Shown here: positions 6,835 to 18,760 of the stretch, one piece after another
Layout: each line of letters begins with the position of its first letter
Numbering within the stretch: position 1 is the first letter of the stretch
Assembly (NCBI RefSeq): GCF_006711645.1
Contig: NZ_CP041247.1
Span: 2,108,001 to 2,172,000 of the forward strand
From: Klebsiella electrica
Lineage (GTDB): Bacteria > Pseudomonadota > Gammaproteobacteria > Enterobacterales > Enterobacteriaceae
DNA length: 64,000 nt
Direction: 5' to 3'
The notes under the pieces: generated by a model
The model's database searches: none
The model's input: the letters and a program-made list of their open reading frames with translations, nothing else
What the model was told of the DNA's origin: nothing
Translations under genes and position numbers: made by a program

Positions 6835-7929
6835 TTAGACGTTAAACAGGAAGTTCATGATATCGCCATCTTTAACGATATAGTCTTTCCCTTCGGCGCG
6901 CATCTTGCCGGCTTCTTTCGCCCCTTGCTCGCCTTTGTAAGTGATAAAGTCTTCATAGGCGATGGTCTGTGCGCGGATAAAGCCTTTTTCGAAGTCGGTG
7001 TGAATTTTGCCTGCCGCCTGCGGAGCGGTAGCGCCAACAGGGATGGTCCACGCGCGAACTTCTTTGACGCCAGCGGTAAAGTAGGTCTGCAGGTTCAGCA
7101 GCTCATAACCGGCGCGGATCACGCGGTTCAGGCCCGGCTCTTCGAGACCCAGTTCGGCCATGAACTCATCACGGTCGGCATCGTCCAGTTCAGCAATATC
7201 AGATTCGACAGCGGCGCACACGGCGACCACCACGGAACCTTCAGCAGCGGCGATCTCGCGAACTTTATCGAGGTACGGGTTGTTCTCAAAACCGTCTTCG
7301 TTGACGTTAGCGATGTACATGGTCGGCTTCAGCGTCAGGAAGCTCAGGTATTTGATGGCGGCCCGGTCTTCTTCGGTCAGGTTTTTCAGCGCGCGCAGCA
7401 TGCCGGCGTTTTCCAGCTGCGGCAGGCATTTTTCCAGCGCCGCCAGCTCAGCTTTAGCGTCTTTATCGCCGCCTTTCGCTTTCTTCTGTACGCGGTGAAT
7501 CGCGCGTTCGCAGGTATCGAGGTCGGAAAGCGCCAGCTCGGTGTTGATCACATCGATGTCGTCTGCCGGATCCACTTTGTTATTCACGTGGATGATGTTG
7601 TCGTTCTCGAAGCAGCGCACCACGTGACCGATAGCTTCGGTTTCACGGATGTTGGTCAGGAACTGGTTACCCAGACCTTCGCCTTTGGATGCGCCTTTCA
7701 CCAGGCCCGCGATGTCGACGAATTCCATGGTGGTCGGCAGAATGCGCTGTGGTTTGACGATTTCAGCCAGCTTGTCCAGACGCGGATCGGGCATCGGCAC
7801 GACACCGGTGTTCGGCTCAATGGTACAGAAGGGGAAGTTGGCCGCTTCAATACCCGCTTTGGTGAGCGCATTGAACAGGGTGGATTTGCCGACGTTGGGC
7901 AAACCGACGATACCGCATTTGAATCCCAT
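6835..7929 (-). CDS. ychF: Redox-responsive ATPase/GTPase YchF (OLA1 family)
   Basis: A 364-residue Obg-related P-loop protein with the family's preference for ATP. Visible are Walker [10 protein letters not shown] (residues ~9-17), the switch region [10 protein letters not shown], a central coiled-coil insertion ([16 protein letters not shown]) and the C-terminal TGS-like domain ([10 protein letters not shown] to the MNFLFNV end). Length and sequence are nearly those of E. coli YchF (363). It is 117 bases downstream of pth in the same direction, the usual pth-ychF pair; both proteins act near the ribosome and translation quality control. Followed by a strong terminator. Confidence 0.97.
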   Translation of the reverse strand: MGFKCGIVGLPNVGKSTLFNALTKAGIEAANFPFCTIEPNTGVVPMPDPRLDKLAEIVKPQRILPTTMEFVDIAGLVKGASKGEGLGNQFLTNIRETEAIGHVVRCFENDNIIHVNNKVDPADDIDVINTELALSDLDTCERAIHRVQKKAKGGDKDAKAELAALEKCLPQLENAGMLRALKNLTEEDRAAIKYLSFLTLKPTMYIANVNEDGFENNPYLDKVREIAAAEGSVVVAVCAAVESDIAELDDADRDEFMAELGLEEPGLNRVIRAGYELLNLQTYFTAGVKEVRAWTIPVGATAPQAAGKIHTDFEKGFIRAQTIAYEDFITYKGEQGAKEAGKMRAEGKDYIVKDGDIMNFLFNV

Positions 7930-8046
7930 GATTTAAATCACCTTAATCTTTGGATAATCAACCTGTTACAGTGAGCAGATTGCAGAAAAGTAAATAGCCT
8001 GGGCTATTATACACGGTGCGCGGCAAAAATTCCGCACGTCGACCGG

Positions 8047-8631
8047 TTATTGCGCTTTAAAAGCGTGTAAACGGTTGGTCGCTTTGGTGAGACCGTCTTT
8101 CAGCCACACCTCGGTACAACGCGCCGCTTCGTCAACCGCTTCATCAATCAGTTTCTGTTCGCTCGCCGGTGGTTTACCCAGCACAAAGCCGACAACTTTA
8201 TTTTTATCGCCCGGATGGCCGATTCCGACACGTAAGCGATGAAAGTTGGGGTTATTGCCCAGCTTACTGATGATATCTTTCAGGCCATTGTGGCCGCCGT
8301 GGCCGCCGCCGAGCTTGAATTTTGCCACCCCGGGCGGCAGATCCAGCTCATCGTGCGCCACCAGAATCTCATCCGGGTTAATGCGGTAGAAGGTGGCGAT
8401 TGCCGCCACGGCTTTGCCGCTGAGATTCATAAAGGTGGTCGGGACCAACAGGCGGACATCTTCGCCGGCAAGGTTAATCCGCGAGGTGTAACCGAAGAAT
8501 TTGCTCTCTTCGCGCAGCGGGGCGCGATGGCGCTCTGCCAGTAAATCTACGTACCAGGCGCCAGCGTTGTGCCGGGTCGCCGCGTATTCAGCGCCGGGGT
8601 TCGCCAGGCCGACAATCAGTTTTATCGTCAC
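8047..8631 (-). CDS. pth: Peptidyl-tRNA hydrolase
   Basis: Pth frees tRNA from peptidyl-tRNA that drops off ribosomes. The frame extends upstream, but the proper start is GTG 8631 (reads [12 protein letters not shown] after the initiator), preceded by AGGATAG; this gives 194 residues, the E. coli length. Conserved features are the N-terminal Asn (LANPG), catalytic His (TRHNAG), TFMNLSG, the HDELDLPPG segment with the key Asp, and GHNGLKDI. Upstream gene of the pth-ychF operon and divergent from ychH. Confidence 0.97.
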   Translation of the reverse strand: MTIKLIVGLANPGAEYAATRHNAGAWYVDLLAERHRAPLREESKFFGYTSRINLAGEDVRLLVPTTFMNLSGKAVAAIATFYRINPDEILVAHDELDLPPGVAKFKLGGGHGGHNGLKDIISKLGNNPNFHRLRVGIGHPGDKNKVVGFVLGKPPASEQKLIDEAVDEAARCTEVWLKDGLTKATNRLHAFKAQ

Positions 8632-8903
8632 TTTTCTATCCTGCTTGGGTCGTTCTCTGGCGCGTAGTGTACTGTTTGCCGACGCGGTTGACAAAATTCT
8701 GCCGGCACAACGACAGGGAAAGAGATAATTACCCTCATGAACCATTAGAATTTGATGTTGTTCAGTCACTTATTTGTAAGTTTTTGTTGGTTTGATATTG
8801 ACTAATGTGATCGCCGACGCAACCAACCTTATCCCCATTGTCTATACTAGACCTATAAGTTTTGGGGATATCCCCAGGTAACCCAAGGTTCCGGAGGTGA
8901 CAT

Positions 8904-9179
8904 ATGAAACGCAGAAATGCTTCGTTACTCGGTAATGTACTGATGGGTTTAGGATTGGTCGTCATGGTTGTTGGCGTGGGTTATTCTATTTTAAACCAGC
9001 TTCCGCAGATTGACCTGCCTCAGTTCTTCGCTCATGGCGCGATATTAAGTATTTTTGTCGGCGCCGTTCTCTGGCTTGCCGGGGCGCGCGTTGGCGGACA
9101 TGAACAGGTCTGCGACAAATACTGGTGGGTCCGCCATTACGATAAACGCGGCCGCCGCGATCAGCACCGGCACAGCTAA
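8904..9179 (+). CDS. ychH: Stress-induced inner-membrane protein YchH
   Basis: A 91-residue protein with two membrane segments (about residues 9-31 and 43-61) and a basic C-terminal tail rich in Arg and His (YWWVRHYDKR). It matches E. coli YchH in length and most residues. E. coli ychH is cAMP-CRP controlled and stress-induced; a TGTGATCG half-site near 8805 and a TATACT -10 element near 8845 in the divergent pth-ychH region fit such control but were not tested. Molecular role unknown. GGAGG precedes the start. Confidence 0.95.
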   Translation: MKRRNASLLGNVLMGLGLVVMVVGVGYSILNQLPQIDLPQFFAHGAILSIFVGAVLWLAGARVGGHEQVCDKYWWVRHYDKRGRRDQHRHS

Positions 9180-9244
9180 GCCCGTTTTAGTTTATCGCAC
9201 CAGCCGTCTCAGGCGGCGGTGCGCTTAGATAACGTATTTATCTG

Positions 9245-9273
9245 CAGCCAGCTGCCTTACCGGTAGCTGGCTG
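9245..9273 (+). terminator. Hairpin downstream of ychH
   Basis: CAGCCAGCT (9245-9253) pairs with AGCTGGCTG (9265-9273). A modest T-rich tail follows. It lies 65 bases after ychH and probably ends or protects its transcript. Confidence 0.45.
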
Positions 9274-9367
9274 TTGTGCTTTTCGCGTCCCGCTTTTCTT
9301 CACATCAACGCCTTTGCTGCCCGAATGGCGCCTTCACGGTAAAATAGATCTTTCTTTGACTCTTGAC

Positions 9368-9384
9368 CCTGACGTAACGTCAGG
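9368..9384. promoter_or_regulatory. Perfect 17-bp palindrome upstream of the MerR-type gene
   Basis: CCTGACGT-A-ACGTCAGG sits about 40 bases before the regulator start, just after a TTGACC -35-like hexamer (9363-9368). MerR proteins bind palindromes between -35 and -10 elements with long spacers, so this is a likely autoregulatory operator. The symmetry is visible; the function is inferred. Confidence 0.55.
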
Positions 9385-9422
9385 CGGCAGAGTAGCGCTA
9401 TGGTCGCACGACAGGAGCAGTT

Positions 9423-10469
9423 ATGTTAATTCAGGTGGGTGAACTGGCGAGACGCGCCGGAATGACCGTCCGCACGCTACATCACTATGAACAAACGGGG
9501 CTGCTGATGCCGTCGGCCAGAAGCGAGGCGGGGTACCGACTCTATAACCTGGCGGCGGTTCAGCGTCTGCATATGATTAAGGCGCTGGCGCAGGCCGGGC
9601 TGGAACTCGCCACTATTAAGGACTACCTTGACCAGGACGCGTTTTCGCTTTCCGACCTGCTGGTACAGCAGATCTCGACGCTGGATAAGCAGCTGCGCGC
9701 GGTCTCCACGCTACGCGAACGGTTGGTTCAACTACGCGAAGAGCTGGAAGGCGGTAGCGAGCCTGACCTGGAGTCCTGGCTACAGACGCTGGAGTTAATG
9801 AAAATGTACGATCGTTGGTTTAGTCCGCAGGAATTACAGGCGCTGCCGTTTGCGGAGCAGGATGAGCAGCGCAACCAGGTCTGGCTGGCGCTGGTGACGG
9901 AGGTTCGCCAGTTAATCGCTGCGGCGTGCCCGGCGGAAGATCCGCGGGCCATGGCGCTGGCGACCCGCTGGATGGAGCGCCTGGAGCTGGACACGGCCGG
10001 GCGGCCCGAGTTTCTTACCCGCCTGAATGAAATGCACGTCGCCGAACCGCAAATGCGCGAGCAAACCGGTATCACCGTGGAGGTTATGGACTACATTACC
10101 CGCGCCTTTGCCGAGAGTAAGCTGGCTATCTGGGCGCGCTATCTGAACGCCGATGAGCTGGCCTTCACGCGCGCGCACTACTTTGATCGACTGATGGAGT
10201 GGCCGGTGCTGGTGACGGCGCTGCACGAGGCCTGTCGCGAGCATTGCGACCCGGCTTCAGCAGCGGGGCAGGCGCTGGCCAGGCAGTGGCTGGCGTTGTT
10301 TCAGTCCTATGCCGGAACCCATCCCCAGACTCAGCAAAAATTCCGCTTTGCCATGGAGCGCGAACCGCACCTGATGAAAGGGACCTGGATGACGCCGGAG
10401 GTGCTTGGCTGGCTCCAGCGGGCGATTGGCGTGATGATGACGCAGGCGCATGCGCCCGCGTCACGATAG
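9423..10469 (+). CDS. MerR-family transcriptional regulator with long effector domain
   Basis: A 348-residue regulator. Residues 1-70 are a MerR winged helix ([26 protein letters not shown], then [16 protein letters not shown]), followed by the dimerisation helix (~75-115, [22 protein letters not shown]). The remaining ~230 residues are a helical effector domain with many Trp and Met residues; I see no metal-binding Cys cluster, so an organic ligand is more likely than a metal. Ligand and targets are unknown. A perfect palindrome upstream suggests autoregulation. Its stop codon abuts that of convergent dauA with no spacer. Confidence 0.85.
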   Translation: MLIQVGELARRAGMTVRTLHHYEQTGLLMPSARSEAGYRLYNLAAVQRLHMIKALAQAGLELATIKDYLDQDAFSLSDLLVQQISTLDKQLRAVSTLRERLVQLREELEGGSEPDLESWLQTLELMKMYDRWFSPQELQALPFAEQDEQRNQVWLALVTEVRQLIAAACPAEDPRAMALATRWMERLELDTAGRPEFLTRLNEMHVAEPQMREQTGITVEVMDYITRAFAESKLAIWARYLNADELAFTRAHYFDRLMEWPVLVTALHEACREHCDPASAAGQALARQWLALFQSYAGTHPQTQQKFRFAMEREPHLMKGTWMTPEVLGWLQRAIGVMMTQAHAPASR

Positions 10470-12149
10470 TTAAATGTCTGCCAGCGCGGCAGCACGGTCG
10501 GGATAGAAGCTCAGACGCCCGGCAATCGGCTGAACGCCTGCCCGTGCCAGCGTGCGCAGCGGCTGAAACTCAAGATTAGAGACGCGCAGTTCACAGCCTT
10601 CCGGCAGTTTATTGACGAAACGCTGGAAGGCATCCAGACCGCCGGCATCCAGTACCGGCACTGCATCCCACTTCAGGACCACGATCCGCTTACCTGCAAT
10701 CCGCGTTTCCAGATCGTTAAACAGCCCTTCAGCAGCGGCAAAAAACAGGGGGCCAATAACCCGCAGGACCAGCACATCGTCGGGCACATCCACGTTGACC
10801 GGCGCCAGATGGGTCATGCGCGCAATACGGCGCATGAACAACAGCGAGGCCAGCACGATACCGACGCTGATAGCGATGACCATATCAAACAGTACGGTCA
10901 GCGACATGCACATCAGCATCACCACGATGTCGTCCTTCGGCGCGTAGCGCAGCAAATTCACCACCTTGTGCGCTTCGCTCATATTCCACGCCACCATCAG
11001 CAGCAGCGCCGCCATTGCAGACAGCGGGAGCCACGAGAGCAGCGGCGCCAGCGCCAGCAGCGCCATAATCACCAGCAGCGCATGAATAACGGCGGATACC
11101 GGCGATGTCGCGCCGGCTCGGACGTTAGCCGCTGAGCGGGCAATGGCGGCCGTGGCGGTAATACCGCCAAAGAAAGGGGCGACGATATTGCCGAGTCCCT
11201 GGCCTATCAGTTCACTGTTGGCTTTGTGCTTCGTGCCGGTCATCCCGTCGAGAACCACCGCACACAGCAGTGATTCAATCGCGCCGAGCATCGCCATCGA
11301 GAAAGCCGCCGGCAGCAGCGCCCGCAGCGACTCCCAACTGAGCGTAAAGTCGGAGCCCGGCATATCCCACGGTAGCACCAGTTGCGGCAGCAACTGTGGG
11401 ATCCCGTTGCCCTGGCTACCGTCAGCCAGAATATAGTGGAACTGAGAGCCGATAGTCGCGACGTGGCCCCCCAGAAGGTTGACGATCGCCATCACCGCAC
11501 AGCCCGCCAGCAGTGCAGGCAGGTGGCCCGGCAGACGAATGCCCAGACGCGGCCAGATAATCAGCGTGCCCAGCGTGACAATGCCAATGGCGGCATCGCC
11601 AGGATTAATGGTCGGCAGCGCCATAGCCAGCGCGCCGACTTTCTGCAGATAGTGTTCGGGAACGTGCGCCATCTGCAGACCCAGAAAATCTTTAATCTGC
11701 ATGGTACCAATAGTGATACCGATACCGGAGGTAAATCCGAGGGTCACGGACACCGGGATATATTCGATTAACCGGCCAAAGCGGGCCAGGCCGAAAAGAA
11801 TTAAAAAGACCCCGGACATCAACGTCGCCACCAGCAGCCCGGCGAGGCCAAATTGCTGCGACACCGGATAGAGGATGACCACAAATGCGGCGGTAGGCCC
11901 GGATACGCTAAAGCGCGAGCCGCCGGTCAGAGCGATAATAATCCCGGCGACGGCGGAGGTATAAAGTCCATACTGCGGCGCGACACCGCTGCCAATAGCC
12001 AATGCCATTGCCAGAGGAATGGCAATAATCCCGACCGTGATCCCGGCGATCAGATCGCGGGTGAAACGAGATAGCGTATATTTTTCTTTCCAGCAAGCAT
12101 CGATGAGGGCGCGGAAAGGCATCACATGTGAGGAAAATAATCTGTTCAC
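10470..12149 (-). CDS. dauA: C4-dicarboxylic acid transporter DauA (SulP family)
   Basis: An inner-membrane SulP/SLC26 transporter of 559 residues, the length of E. coli DauA (formerly YchM), a succinate transporter used at acidic pH. Residues ~20-430 hold the multi-helix transport core with the family signature [18 protein letters not shown] near residue 60; residues ~440-555 form the cytoplasmic STAS domain ([33 protein letters not shown]). Transcribed alone. It ends exactly where the convergent MerR-type gene ends, so the two transcripts must overlap. Confidence 0.96.
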   Translation of the reverse strand: MNRLFSSHVMPFRALIDACWKEKYTLSRFTRDLIAGITVGIIAIPLAMALAIGSGVAPQYGLYTSAVAGIIIALTGGSRFSVSGPTAAFVVILYPVSQQFGLAGLLVATLMSGVFLILFGLARFGRLIEYIPVSVTLGFTSGIGITIGTMQIKDFLGLQMAHVPEHYLQKVGALAMALPTINPGDAAIGIVTLGTLIIWPRLGIRLPGHLPALLAGCAVMAIVNLLGGHVATIGSQFHYILADGSQGNGIPQLLPQLVLPWDMPGSDFTLSWESLRALLPAAFSMAMLGAIESLLCAVVLDGMTGTKHKANSELIGQGLGNIVAPFFGGITATAAIARSAANVRAGATSPVSAVIHALLVIMALLALAPLLSWLPLSAMAALLLMVAWNMSEAHKVVNLLRYAPKDDIVVMLMCMSLTVLFDMVIAISVGIVLASLLFMRRIARMTHLAPVNVDVPDDVLVLRVIGPLFFAAAEGLFNDLETRIAGKRIVVLKWDAVPVLDAGGLDAFQRFVNKLPEGCELRVSNLEFQPLRTLARAGVQPIAGRLSFYPDRAAALADI

Positions 12150-12234
12150 AATAATGTTTGATCCATGAGCGCATCATCTGTCAACTAAATGGCAGGTGAA
12201 GGAGGCAATAGTCATACAAATCAGGTTGAGAGAC

Positions 12235-12261
12235 AAAAAAACCCGCCGCAGCGGGTTTTTT
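12235..12261 (-). terminator. Bidirectional intrinsic terminator between prs and dauA
   Basis: An A-run (12235-12241), the stem CCCGC/GCGGG and a T-run (12256-12261) form a symmetric terminator. It lies just past the prs stop and serves prs on the minus strand. Confidence 0.8.
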
Positions 12262-12273
12262 GGCCGGGCTCGA

Positions 12274-13356
<1,083 letters not shown>

Positions 13357-13400
13357 TCAATTTCCCCGGCGTACGACGGTAATTCGTGCAAAAAGCACAA

Positions 13401-14255
13401 CTACCTGGGTAGGGCTAGCTTAAGCGGGGAGATATTCACTCCGCGCGCGACAAAGCCTTGTAGCCATTCCGGGGCTTGCTCCAGCACCTGACGAGCGGCA
13501 GACTCGGTGTCAAATTCAGCAAAGACACAGGCCCCCGTGCCAGTCAGGCGCGACGGCGCATATTCTAACAGCCAGGAAAGCGCGGCATCAACCTCGCGAA
13601 AACGTTTTCTTGCGATAACCTCGCAATCATTGCGAAATTCACATTTTAGTAACGTACTTATTGACCTGACCGGGGTATTTCGTGGTAGCCCGGGATCGCG
13701 GAAAATGATCGGCGTCGGAATACTGACCCCAGGATGAGCGACCAGGTACCACTTTTCTGGCGGTTCGACCGGCGTCAGAATCTCGCCAATGCCTTCGGCA
13801 AAGGCGGCGTGACCGCGTACGAATACCGGCACATCGGCACCCAGACGCAATCCCAGCGTCGCCAGTTGCTCTTCCGACAAACCGCAGCCCCACAGATGAT
13901 TGAGCGCCACCAGCACCGTCGCGGCGTTGGAGGAACCGCCGCCCAGACCGCCGCCCATCGGCAGACGTTTATCGATGCTGATATCGGCGCCGCTACCGGG
14001 GGGAAGCTGTCCGGATGCTGTCGCCGCCTCCATCAGCAGCCTGGCGGCGCGAATAATCAGATTCTCTTCATCGGGTACGCCGGCAACCGGCGTCAGCAGG
14101 CGCAGCGTGCCGTCATGACGCGGCTCGATAGTTAAGGTATCGCCATAGTCCAGAAACTGAAACAGCGTCTGCAGAGTGTGATAACCATCGGCGCGCTGTC
14201 CAGTGATGTACAAAAACAGGTTCAGTTTTGCAGGAGAGGGCCAGCGGGTCATCAT
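13401..14255 (-). CDS. ispE: 4-diphosphocytidyl-2-C-methyl-D-erythritol kinase
   Basis: IspE (Ipk) phosphorylates CDP-methylerythritol with ATP in the non-mevalonate isoprenoid pathway. At 284 residues it is close to E. coli IspE. GHMP-kinase features: [12 protein letters not shown] at the N-terminus, the glycine-rich ATP loop [14 protein letters not shown] (~95-108) and the C-terminal [14 protein letters not shown]. The start ATG 14255 overlaps the lolB stop by 4 bases (ATGA), so translation is coupled to lolB; a second ATG follows at once. Confidence 0.97.
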   Translation of the reverse strand: MMTRWPSPAKLNLFLYITGQRADGYHTLQTLFQFLDYGDTLTIEPRHDGTLRLLTPVAGVPDEENLIIRAARLLMEAATASGQLPPGSGADISIDKRLPMGGGLGGGSSNAATVLVALNHLWGCGLSEEQLATLGLRLGADVPVFVRGHAAFAEGIGEILTPVEPPEKWYLVAHPGVSIPTPIIFRDPGLPRNTPVRSISTLLKCEFRNDCEVIARKRFREVDAALSWLLEYAPSRLTGTGACVFAEFDTESAARQVLEQAPEWLQGFVARGVNISPLKLALPR

Positions 14256-14863
14256 TTCACAATCCAGTTATCCATTTTCAGCTTGATGCGCTGACTGCCG
14301 TTGTTCAGCTCCATGTTGGCCGGCAGCGATGGCTGGGTATCGCTGGTGTAGCCGCCGTAGGTGACATGCCAGGTTTTGCCGTTCTGCGTATAGTTCAGTT
14401 CGCTCAGGCGATACTTATCGTCCAGCGAGTAGTCGGTGGCGTCGCCCGGCAGGCCGACTATCCACTGGCGCAGGCTGTTGAGCGGAATCGGCATTCCGGT
14501 CAGGCGGCCGATCATCTCTTCGGCATCGGTCGCCGTATAGGTCTGGCCCTTGTTATCGATCAGCGTCACGCTGCCCGGCTGGGCGGTCAGCGACAGTTCG
14601 GTGCTGCCTAGCGGGTTGGTCAGCAGCAGGCGATAGCGATCCTGACCGGTTTGCTGCCAGAAGAAGCGGGCGTAAACTTTTTGTTCATCGGAGAGATAAG
14701 CGAAGGCGCCGCGGGTCTGGTACTGGCTCAGATTGCGGACATCCTGCTGGTGCTGACGCCACTGAGGAGAGTCAGGGCTTTTGCCAGGGCCTTTCGGGGC
14801 GTTGAGAGTACAGGCGGTCAGGACCAGGCTTGCCAGCGGTAACAGGCGGAGCAATCGATTCAT
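14252..14863 (-). CDS. lolB: Outer-membrane lipoprotein localisation protein LolB
   Basis: LolB receives lipoproteins from LolA and inserts them in the outer membrane. The 203-residue precursor has a lipoprotein signal peptide with lipobox LTAC (Cys ~18), followed by the conserved region [18 protein letters not shown] and the beta-barrel-like fold with [13 protein letters not shown]. The N-terminus is a few residues shorter than in E. coli (207). Divergent from hemA, as in E. coli; first gene of lolB-ispE-prs. Confidence 0.96.
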   Translation of the reverse strand: MNRLLRLLPLASLVLTACTLNAPKGPGKSPDSPQWRQHQQDVRNLSQYQTRGAFAYLSDEQKVYARFFWQQTGQDRYRLLLTNPLGSTELSLTAQPGSVTLIDNKGQTYTATDAEEMIGRLTGMPIPLNSLRQWIVGLPGDATDYSLDDKYRLSELNYTQNGKTWHVTYGGYTSDTQPSLPANMELNNGSQRIKLKMDNWIVK

Positions 14864-15136
14864 AATGATGACAAATCCTTGATATCTACAGTGAAATTCG
14901 GCGACGCGACGATACGCGCCCGATTTGTGTAGCGGGTTACAATGATAACCCTTAATGCTAGCGTTGCCCGGCGATAGCGTCTACGTTCAAATTGTCTGAA
15001 ATCAAAAAATTACCGTTAATGGCTTTTAAGCCCGGAACCTATTACTCCAAAAGGGGAGCGTCTCTTTTATTGATTCCGCGCATCCTGTATGATGCGCTCA
15101 GACTAACCTTAGCAACGCTGGTACTATTCCCTCACA

Positions 15137-16393
15137 ATGACCCTTTTAGCCCTTGGCATTAATCACAAAACAGCCCCGGTCGCGCTGCGAGAACGCGTAA
15201 CGTTTTCGCCGGACACGCTCGATAAGGCGCTGGAGAGCTTGCTGGCTCAGCCAATGGTGCAGGGTGGAGTGGTGCTGTCGACCTGTAACCGCACGGAGCT
15301 GTATCTCAGCGTTGAGGAACAGGATAATCAGCAGGATGCGCTAATCCGCTGGCTGTGCGATTACCACCATCTTAATGAAGAAGACCTGCGTAAAAGTCTG
15401 TACTGGCATCAGGATAATGATGCGGTCAGCCATCTGATGCGCGTCGCCAGCGGCCTCGATTCACTGGTGCTCGGCGAGCCGCAGATTCTGGGACAGGTCA
15501 AAAAAGCCTTCGCCGATTCCAGCCGCGGACATCTCAACGTCAGCGAACTGGAGCGGATGTTCCAGAAGTCGTTCTCGGTGGCAAAGCGCGTACGTACTGA
15601 AACCGATATCGGCGCCAGCGCGGTCTCCGTGGCCTTCGCCGCCTGTACGCTGGCGCGACAAATCTTCGAATCCCTTTCAAGCGTGACGGTGCTGCTGGTC
15701 GGCGCCGGGGAAACCATTGAACTGGTGGCGCGTCATCTGCGCGAGCACAACGTGCGCAATATGGTGATTGCTAACCGTACCCGCGAGCGCGCGCAGGCTC
15801 TGGCCGAGGAAGTCGGCGCGGAGGTGATCGCCCTGAGCGACATCGACGAGCGGCTAAAAGAGGCCGACATCATCATCAGTTCAACCGCCAGCCCGCTGCC
15901 GATTATCGGCAAAGGAATGGTGGAGCGTGCGCTGAAGGCGCGGCGTAATCAGCCGATGCTGCTGGTTGATATCGCGGTGCCCCGCGATGTCGAACCCGAA
16001 GTGGGTAAGCTGGCGAACGCCTATCTGTACAGCGTGGACGATCTGCAAAATATCATTCAGCATAACCTGGCGCAGCGTAAAGCCGCGGCGGTACAGGCCG
16101 AAACGATCGTCGAGCAGGAAACCAGCGAATTTATGGCCTGGCTGCGTGCCCAGAGCGCCAGCGAGACTATCCGCGAATATCGTTCCCAGTCCGAGCAGGT
16201 CCGTGAGGAGCTGACGGCGAAAGCGCTGGCTGCGCTGGAGCAGGGCGGCGATGCGCAGGAAATCATGCAGGATCTGGCGCGTAAGCTGACCAATCGCCTG
16301 ATCCACGCACCAACCAAATCTCTTCAGCAGGCTGCCCGTGACGGGGATGATGAACGCCTGCATATTCTGCGCAACAGCCTCGGGCTGGAATAG
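15137..16393 (+). CDS. hemA: Glutamyl-tRNA reductase
   Basis: HemA reduces glutamyl-tRNA(Glu) with NADPH to glutamate-1-semialdehyde, the first committed step of tetrapyrrole synthesis (heme, and siroheme needed by the nitrite reductase in this window). 418 residues, the E. coli length. Catalytic Cys lies in LSTCNRTEL (~50); the NADPH domain carries [16 protein letters not shown] (~185-200); a C-terminal helical dimerisation domain ends in GLE. The N-terminal Lys residues through which E. coli HemA is heme-regulated by proteolysis are only partly preserved ([14 protein letters not shown]). Heads the hemA-prfA-prmC-sirB2-sirB1-kdsA run. Confidence 0.97.
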   Translation: MTLLALGINHKTAPVALRERVTFSPDTLDKALESLLAQPMVQGGVVLSTCNRTELYLSVEEQDNQQDALIRWLCDYHHLNEEDLRKSLYWHQDNDAVSHLMRVASGLDSLVLGEPQILGQVKKAFADSSRGHLNVSELERMFQKSFSVAKRVRTETDIGASAVSVAFAACTLARQIFESLSSVTVLLVGAGETIELVARHLREHNVRNMVIANRTRERAQALAEEVGAEVIALSDIDERLKEADIIISSTASPLPIIGKGMVERALKARRNQPMLLVDIAVPRDVEPEVGKLANAYLYSVDDLQNIIQHNLAQRKAAAVQAETIVEQETSEFMAWLRAQSASETIREYRSQSEQVREELTAKALAALEQGGDAQEIMQDLARKLTNRLIHAPTKSLQQAARDGDDERLHILRNSLGLE

Positions 16394-16434
16394 CGCACAT
16401 TTCTCTTTTTTCAGGACAGGGTGAATTCACGCCT

Positions 16435-17517
16435 ATGAAGCCTTCTATTGTTGCCAAACTGGAAGCTCTGTACGAACGCCATGAGGAAGTTCAGGCGCTA
16501 CTGGGCGATGCCGCGACCATCGCCGATCAGGATCGATTCCGCGCGCTGTCGCGGGAATATGCGCAGCTGAGCGACGTGGCGCGCTGCTATACCGAATGGC
16601 GCCAGGTGCAGGACGATATCGAGACTGCGCAGATGATGCTCGACGATGCGGAAATGCGCGAAATGGCGCAGGAAGAACTGCGCGACGCGAAAGCGAAAAG
16701 CGAAGAGATGGAGCAACAGCTGCAGGTGCTGCTGCTGCCGCAGGATCCGGATGATGAACGCAACGCCTTTGTCGAAGTCCGCGCCGGTACCGGTGGCGAT
16801 GAAGCGGCGCTGTTTGCCGGCGATCTGTTCCGGATGTACAGCCGTTATGCCGAAGCCCGCCGCTGGCGCGTGGAGATCATGAGCGCCAACGAAGGCGAAC
16901 ATGGCGGTTATAAAGAGGTGATTGCCAAAATCAGCGGCGATGGCGTGTATGGTCGGCTGAAATTTGAGTCCGGCGGTCATCGCGTGCAGCGCGTGCCGGC
17001 CACCGAATCCCAGGGGCGTATTCACACCTCCGCCTGTACCGTGGCGGTGATGCCGGAGCTGCCGGAAGCCGAAATGCCGGATATCAATCCGGGCGATTTG
17101 CGTATTGATACTTTCCGCTCCTCCGGGGCCGGCGGTCAGCACGTTAACACCACCGATTCGGCTATCCGTATTACCCACTTACCGACGGGGATTGTGGTGG
17201 AGTGCCAGGACGAGCGTTCGCAGCACAAAAACAAAGCCAAAGCGTTGTCGGTGCTCGGCGCGCGTATTCGCGCGGCGGAAATCGCTAAGCGTCAGCAGGC
17301 GGAAGCGTCAACCCGTCGTAACTTGCTGGGCAGCGGCGATCGCAGCGATCGTAACCGCACCTATAACTTCCCGCAGGGCCGCGTGACCGACCACCGTATC
17401 AACCTGACGCTCTACCGTCTGGACGAAACGATGGAAGGGAAACTGGATATGCTGATTGAGCCGATTGTTCAGGAATATCAGGCCGATCAGCTGGCCGCGC
17501 TTTCCGAGCAGGAATGA
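16435..17517 (+). CDS. prfA: Peptide chain release factor 1
   Basis: RF1 recognises UAA and UAG and triggers peptide release. 360 residues. The catalytic GGQ motif is in [14 protein letters not shown] (~230-242), whose Gln is methylated by PrmC, the next gene. The PxT-type stop-codon reading loop appears as [14 protein letters not shown]. Starts 41 bases after hemA and overlaps prmC by 4 bases (ATGA), coupling the factor with its modifying enzyme. Confidence 0.98.
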   Translation: MKPSIVAKLEALYERHEEVQALLGDAATIADQDRFRALSREYAQLSDVARCYTEWRQVQDDIETAQMMLDDAEMREMAQEELRDAKAKSEEMEQQLQVLLLPQDPDDERNAFVEVRAGTGGDEAALFAGDLFRMYSRYAEARRWRVEIMSANEGEHGGYKEVIAKISGDGVYGRLKFESGGHRVQRVPATESQGRIHTSACTVAVMPELPEAEMPDINPGDLRIDTFRSSGAGGQHVNTTDSAIRITHLPTGIVVECQDERSQHKNKAKALSVLGARIRAAEIAKRQQAEASTRRNLLGSGDRSDRNRTYNFPQGRVTDHRINLTLYRLDETMEGKLDMLIEPIVQEYQADQLAALSEQE

Positions 17518-18368
17518 TGACCTTTCAACAGTGGCTGGCGCAGGCGATTGCCCGACTGAGCGCGAGTGAAAGCCCGCGACGCGACGCCGAGATCCTGTTA
17601 GGGCACGTCACCGACAGGGCGCGGACCTGGCTCCTCGCCTTCGGTGAAACGGAGCTGACTCTGGAACAGCAGGCGCAGCTGGAGACGTTGCTGAGCCGCC
17701 GCCAGCGCGGCGAGCCGGTGGCCCATCTGGTGGGCGAGCGCGAGTTCTGGTCGCTGCCGCTGCTGGTTTCCCCCGCAACGCTCATTCCGCGTCCGGATAC
17801 CGAATGCCTCGTCGAGCAGGCGCTGGCGCGGCTGCCGGCGACCCCGTGCCGGATTCTGGATTTAGGCACCGGCACCGGCGCGATCGCCCTGGCGTTAGCC
17901 AGTGAACGCCCGGACTGTCAGGTCACGGCGGTGGATTTCATGCCCGATGCGGTGGCATTAGCCGCGCGTAACGCCGGGCGCCTTGCCCTCACTAACGTTA
18001 CCGTACTGCAAAGCCACTGGTTCAGCGCGCTGGCCGGACAGCGGTTCACGATGATTGTCAGCAACCCGCCCTATATCGACGAAGCCGATCCGCATCTTGA
18101 GCAGGGCGATGTGCGTTTTGAGCCGAAAACGGCGCTGGTTGCTGCCGATAACGGCCTCGCCGACCTCGCGCATATCATCCGCGAAGGGCGTCGTTTCCTG
18201 ATGCCCGACGGACTGATGCTGCTGGAACACGGCTGGAAACAAGGGGCGGCGGTACGGGCGCTGTTCGGCGACGCGGGCTACCACGATGTGACGACCTGCC
18301 GTGACTACGGCGATAACGACCGCCTGACGACAGGGCGGTTTTCCGGCATGGAGAAAGCTGGCATATGA
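17514..18368 (+). CDS. prmC: Release factor glutamine methyltransferase
   Basis: PrmC (HemK) methylates the GGQ glutamine of RF1 and RF2 using SAM. The 284-residue protein has an N-terminal helical bundle that holds the release factor and a Rossmann methyltransferase domain with [13 protein letters not shown] (~118-130) and the catalytic NPPY motif (VSNPPYIDE, ~182). The start overlaps the prfA stop (ATGA) and the end overlaps sirB2 by 4 bases. The C-terminus ([13 protein letters not shown]) is slightly longer than in E. coli PrmC (277). Confidence 0.97.
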   Translation: MMTFQQWLAQAIARLSASESPRRDAEILLGHVTDRARTWLLAFGETELTLEQQAQLETLLSRRQRGEPVAHLVGEREFWSLPLLVSPATLIPRPDTECLVEQALARLPATPCRILDLGTGTGAIALALASERPDCQVTAVDFMPDAVALAARNAGRLALTNVTVLQSHWFSALAGQRFTMIVSNPPYIDEADPHLEQGDVRFEPKTALVAADNGLADLAHIIREGRRFLMPDGLMLLEHGWKQGAAVRALFGDAGYHDVTTCRDYGDNDRLTTGRFSGMEKAGI

Positions 18369-18757
18369 ATCTGTTTAGCGCGGTGCTGTATCTGCATATA
18401 GCGTGTGTGGTGGTTTCCGTCAGTCTGTTTACGTTGCGCTACTGGTGGACCTACAGCGGCAATGCCCGGCTGAACCAGCGCTGGGTGCGCATTGCGCCGC
18501 ACTGCTGCGATACGCTGTTATTGCTGAGCGGCGCAGGGTTGATGGCTATAACGCACTATCTGCCCTTCACTGAAGACGGCTCATGGCTGACTGAAAAGCT
18601 GTTTGGCGTTATTATTTACATCGCATTGGGTTTTATCGCGCTGGGCCGTCGTCGCCCGCGCAGCCAGCAGAGCCGGTTTATTGCCTTTCTGTTGGCGTTG
18701 GTGGTGTTGTTCATCATCATACAACTCGCCATTACAAGAACACCGTTACTGGGGTAA
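18365..18757 (+). CDS. sirB2: SirB2/YchQ family integral membrane protein
   Basis: A 130-residue inner-membrane protein with four predicted hydrophobic helices (about 5-24, 45-63, 75-93, 102-123), matching the SirB family (Pfam SirB), called YchQ in E. coli. The name comes from a Salmonella locus once linked to invasion gene regulation; the biochemical role is unknown. The start overlaps the prmC stop and sirB1 begins 3 bases after its end, so it belongs to the prfA-prmC operon. Confidence 0.93.
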   Translation: MNLFSAVLYLHIACVVVSVSLFTLRYWWTYSGNARLNQRWVRIAPHCCDTLLLLSGAGLMAITHYLPFTEDGSWLTEKLFGVIIYIALGFIALGRRRPRSQQSRFIAFLLALVVLFIIIQLAITRTPLLG

Positions 18758-18760
18758 GTC

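Noticed and set aside
6925..7974. 349-codon plus-strand frame opposite ychF
   Set aside because: Exact shadow of ychF codons (repeated FxxG/VDxG patterns), no ribosome site.
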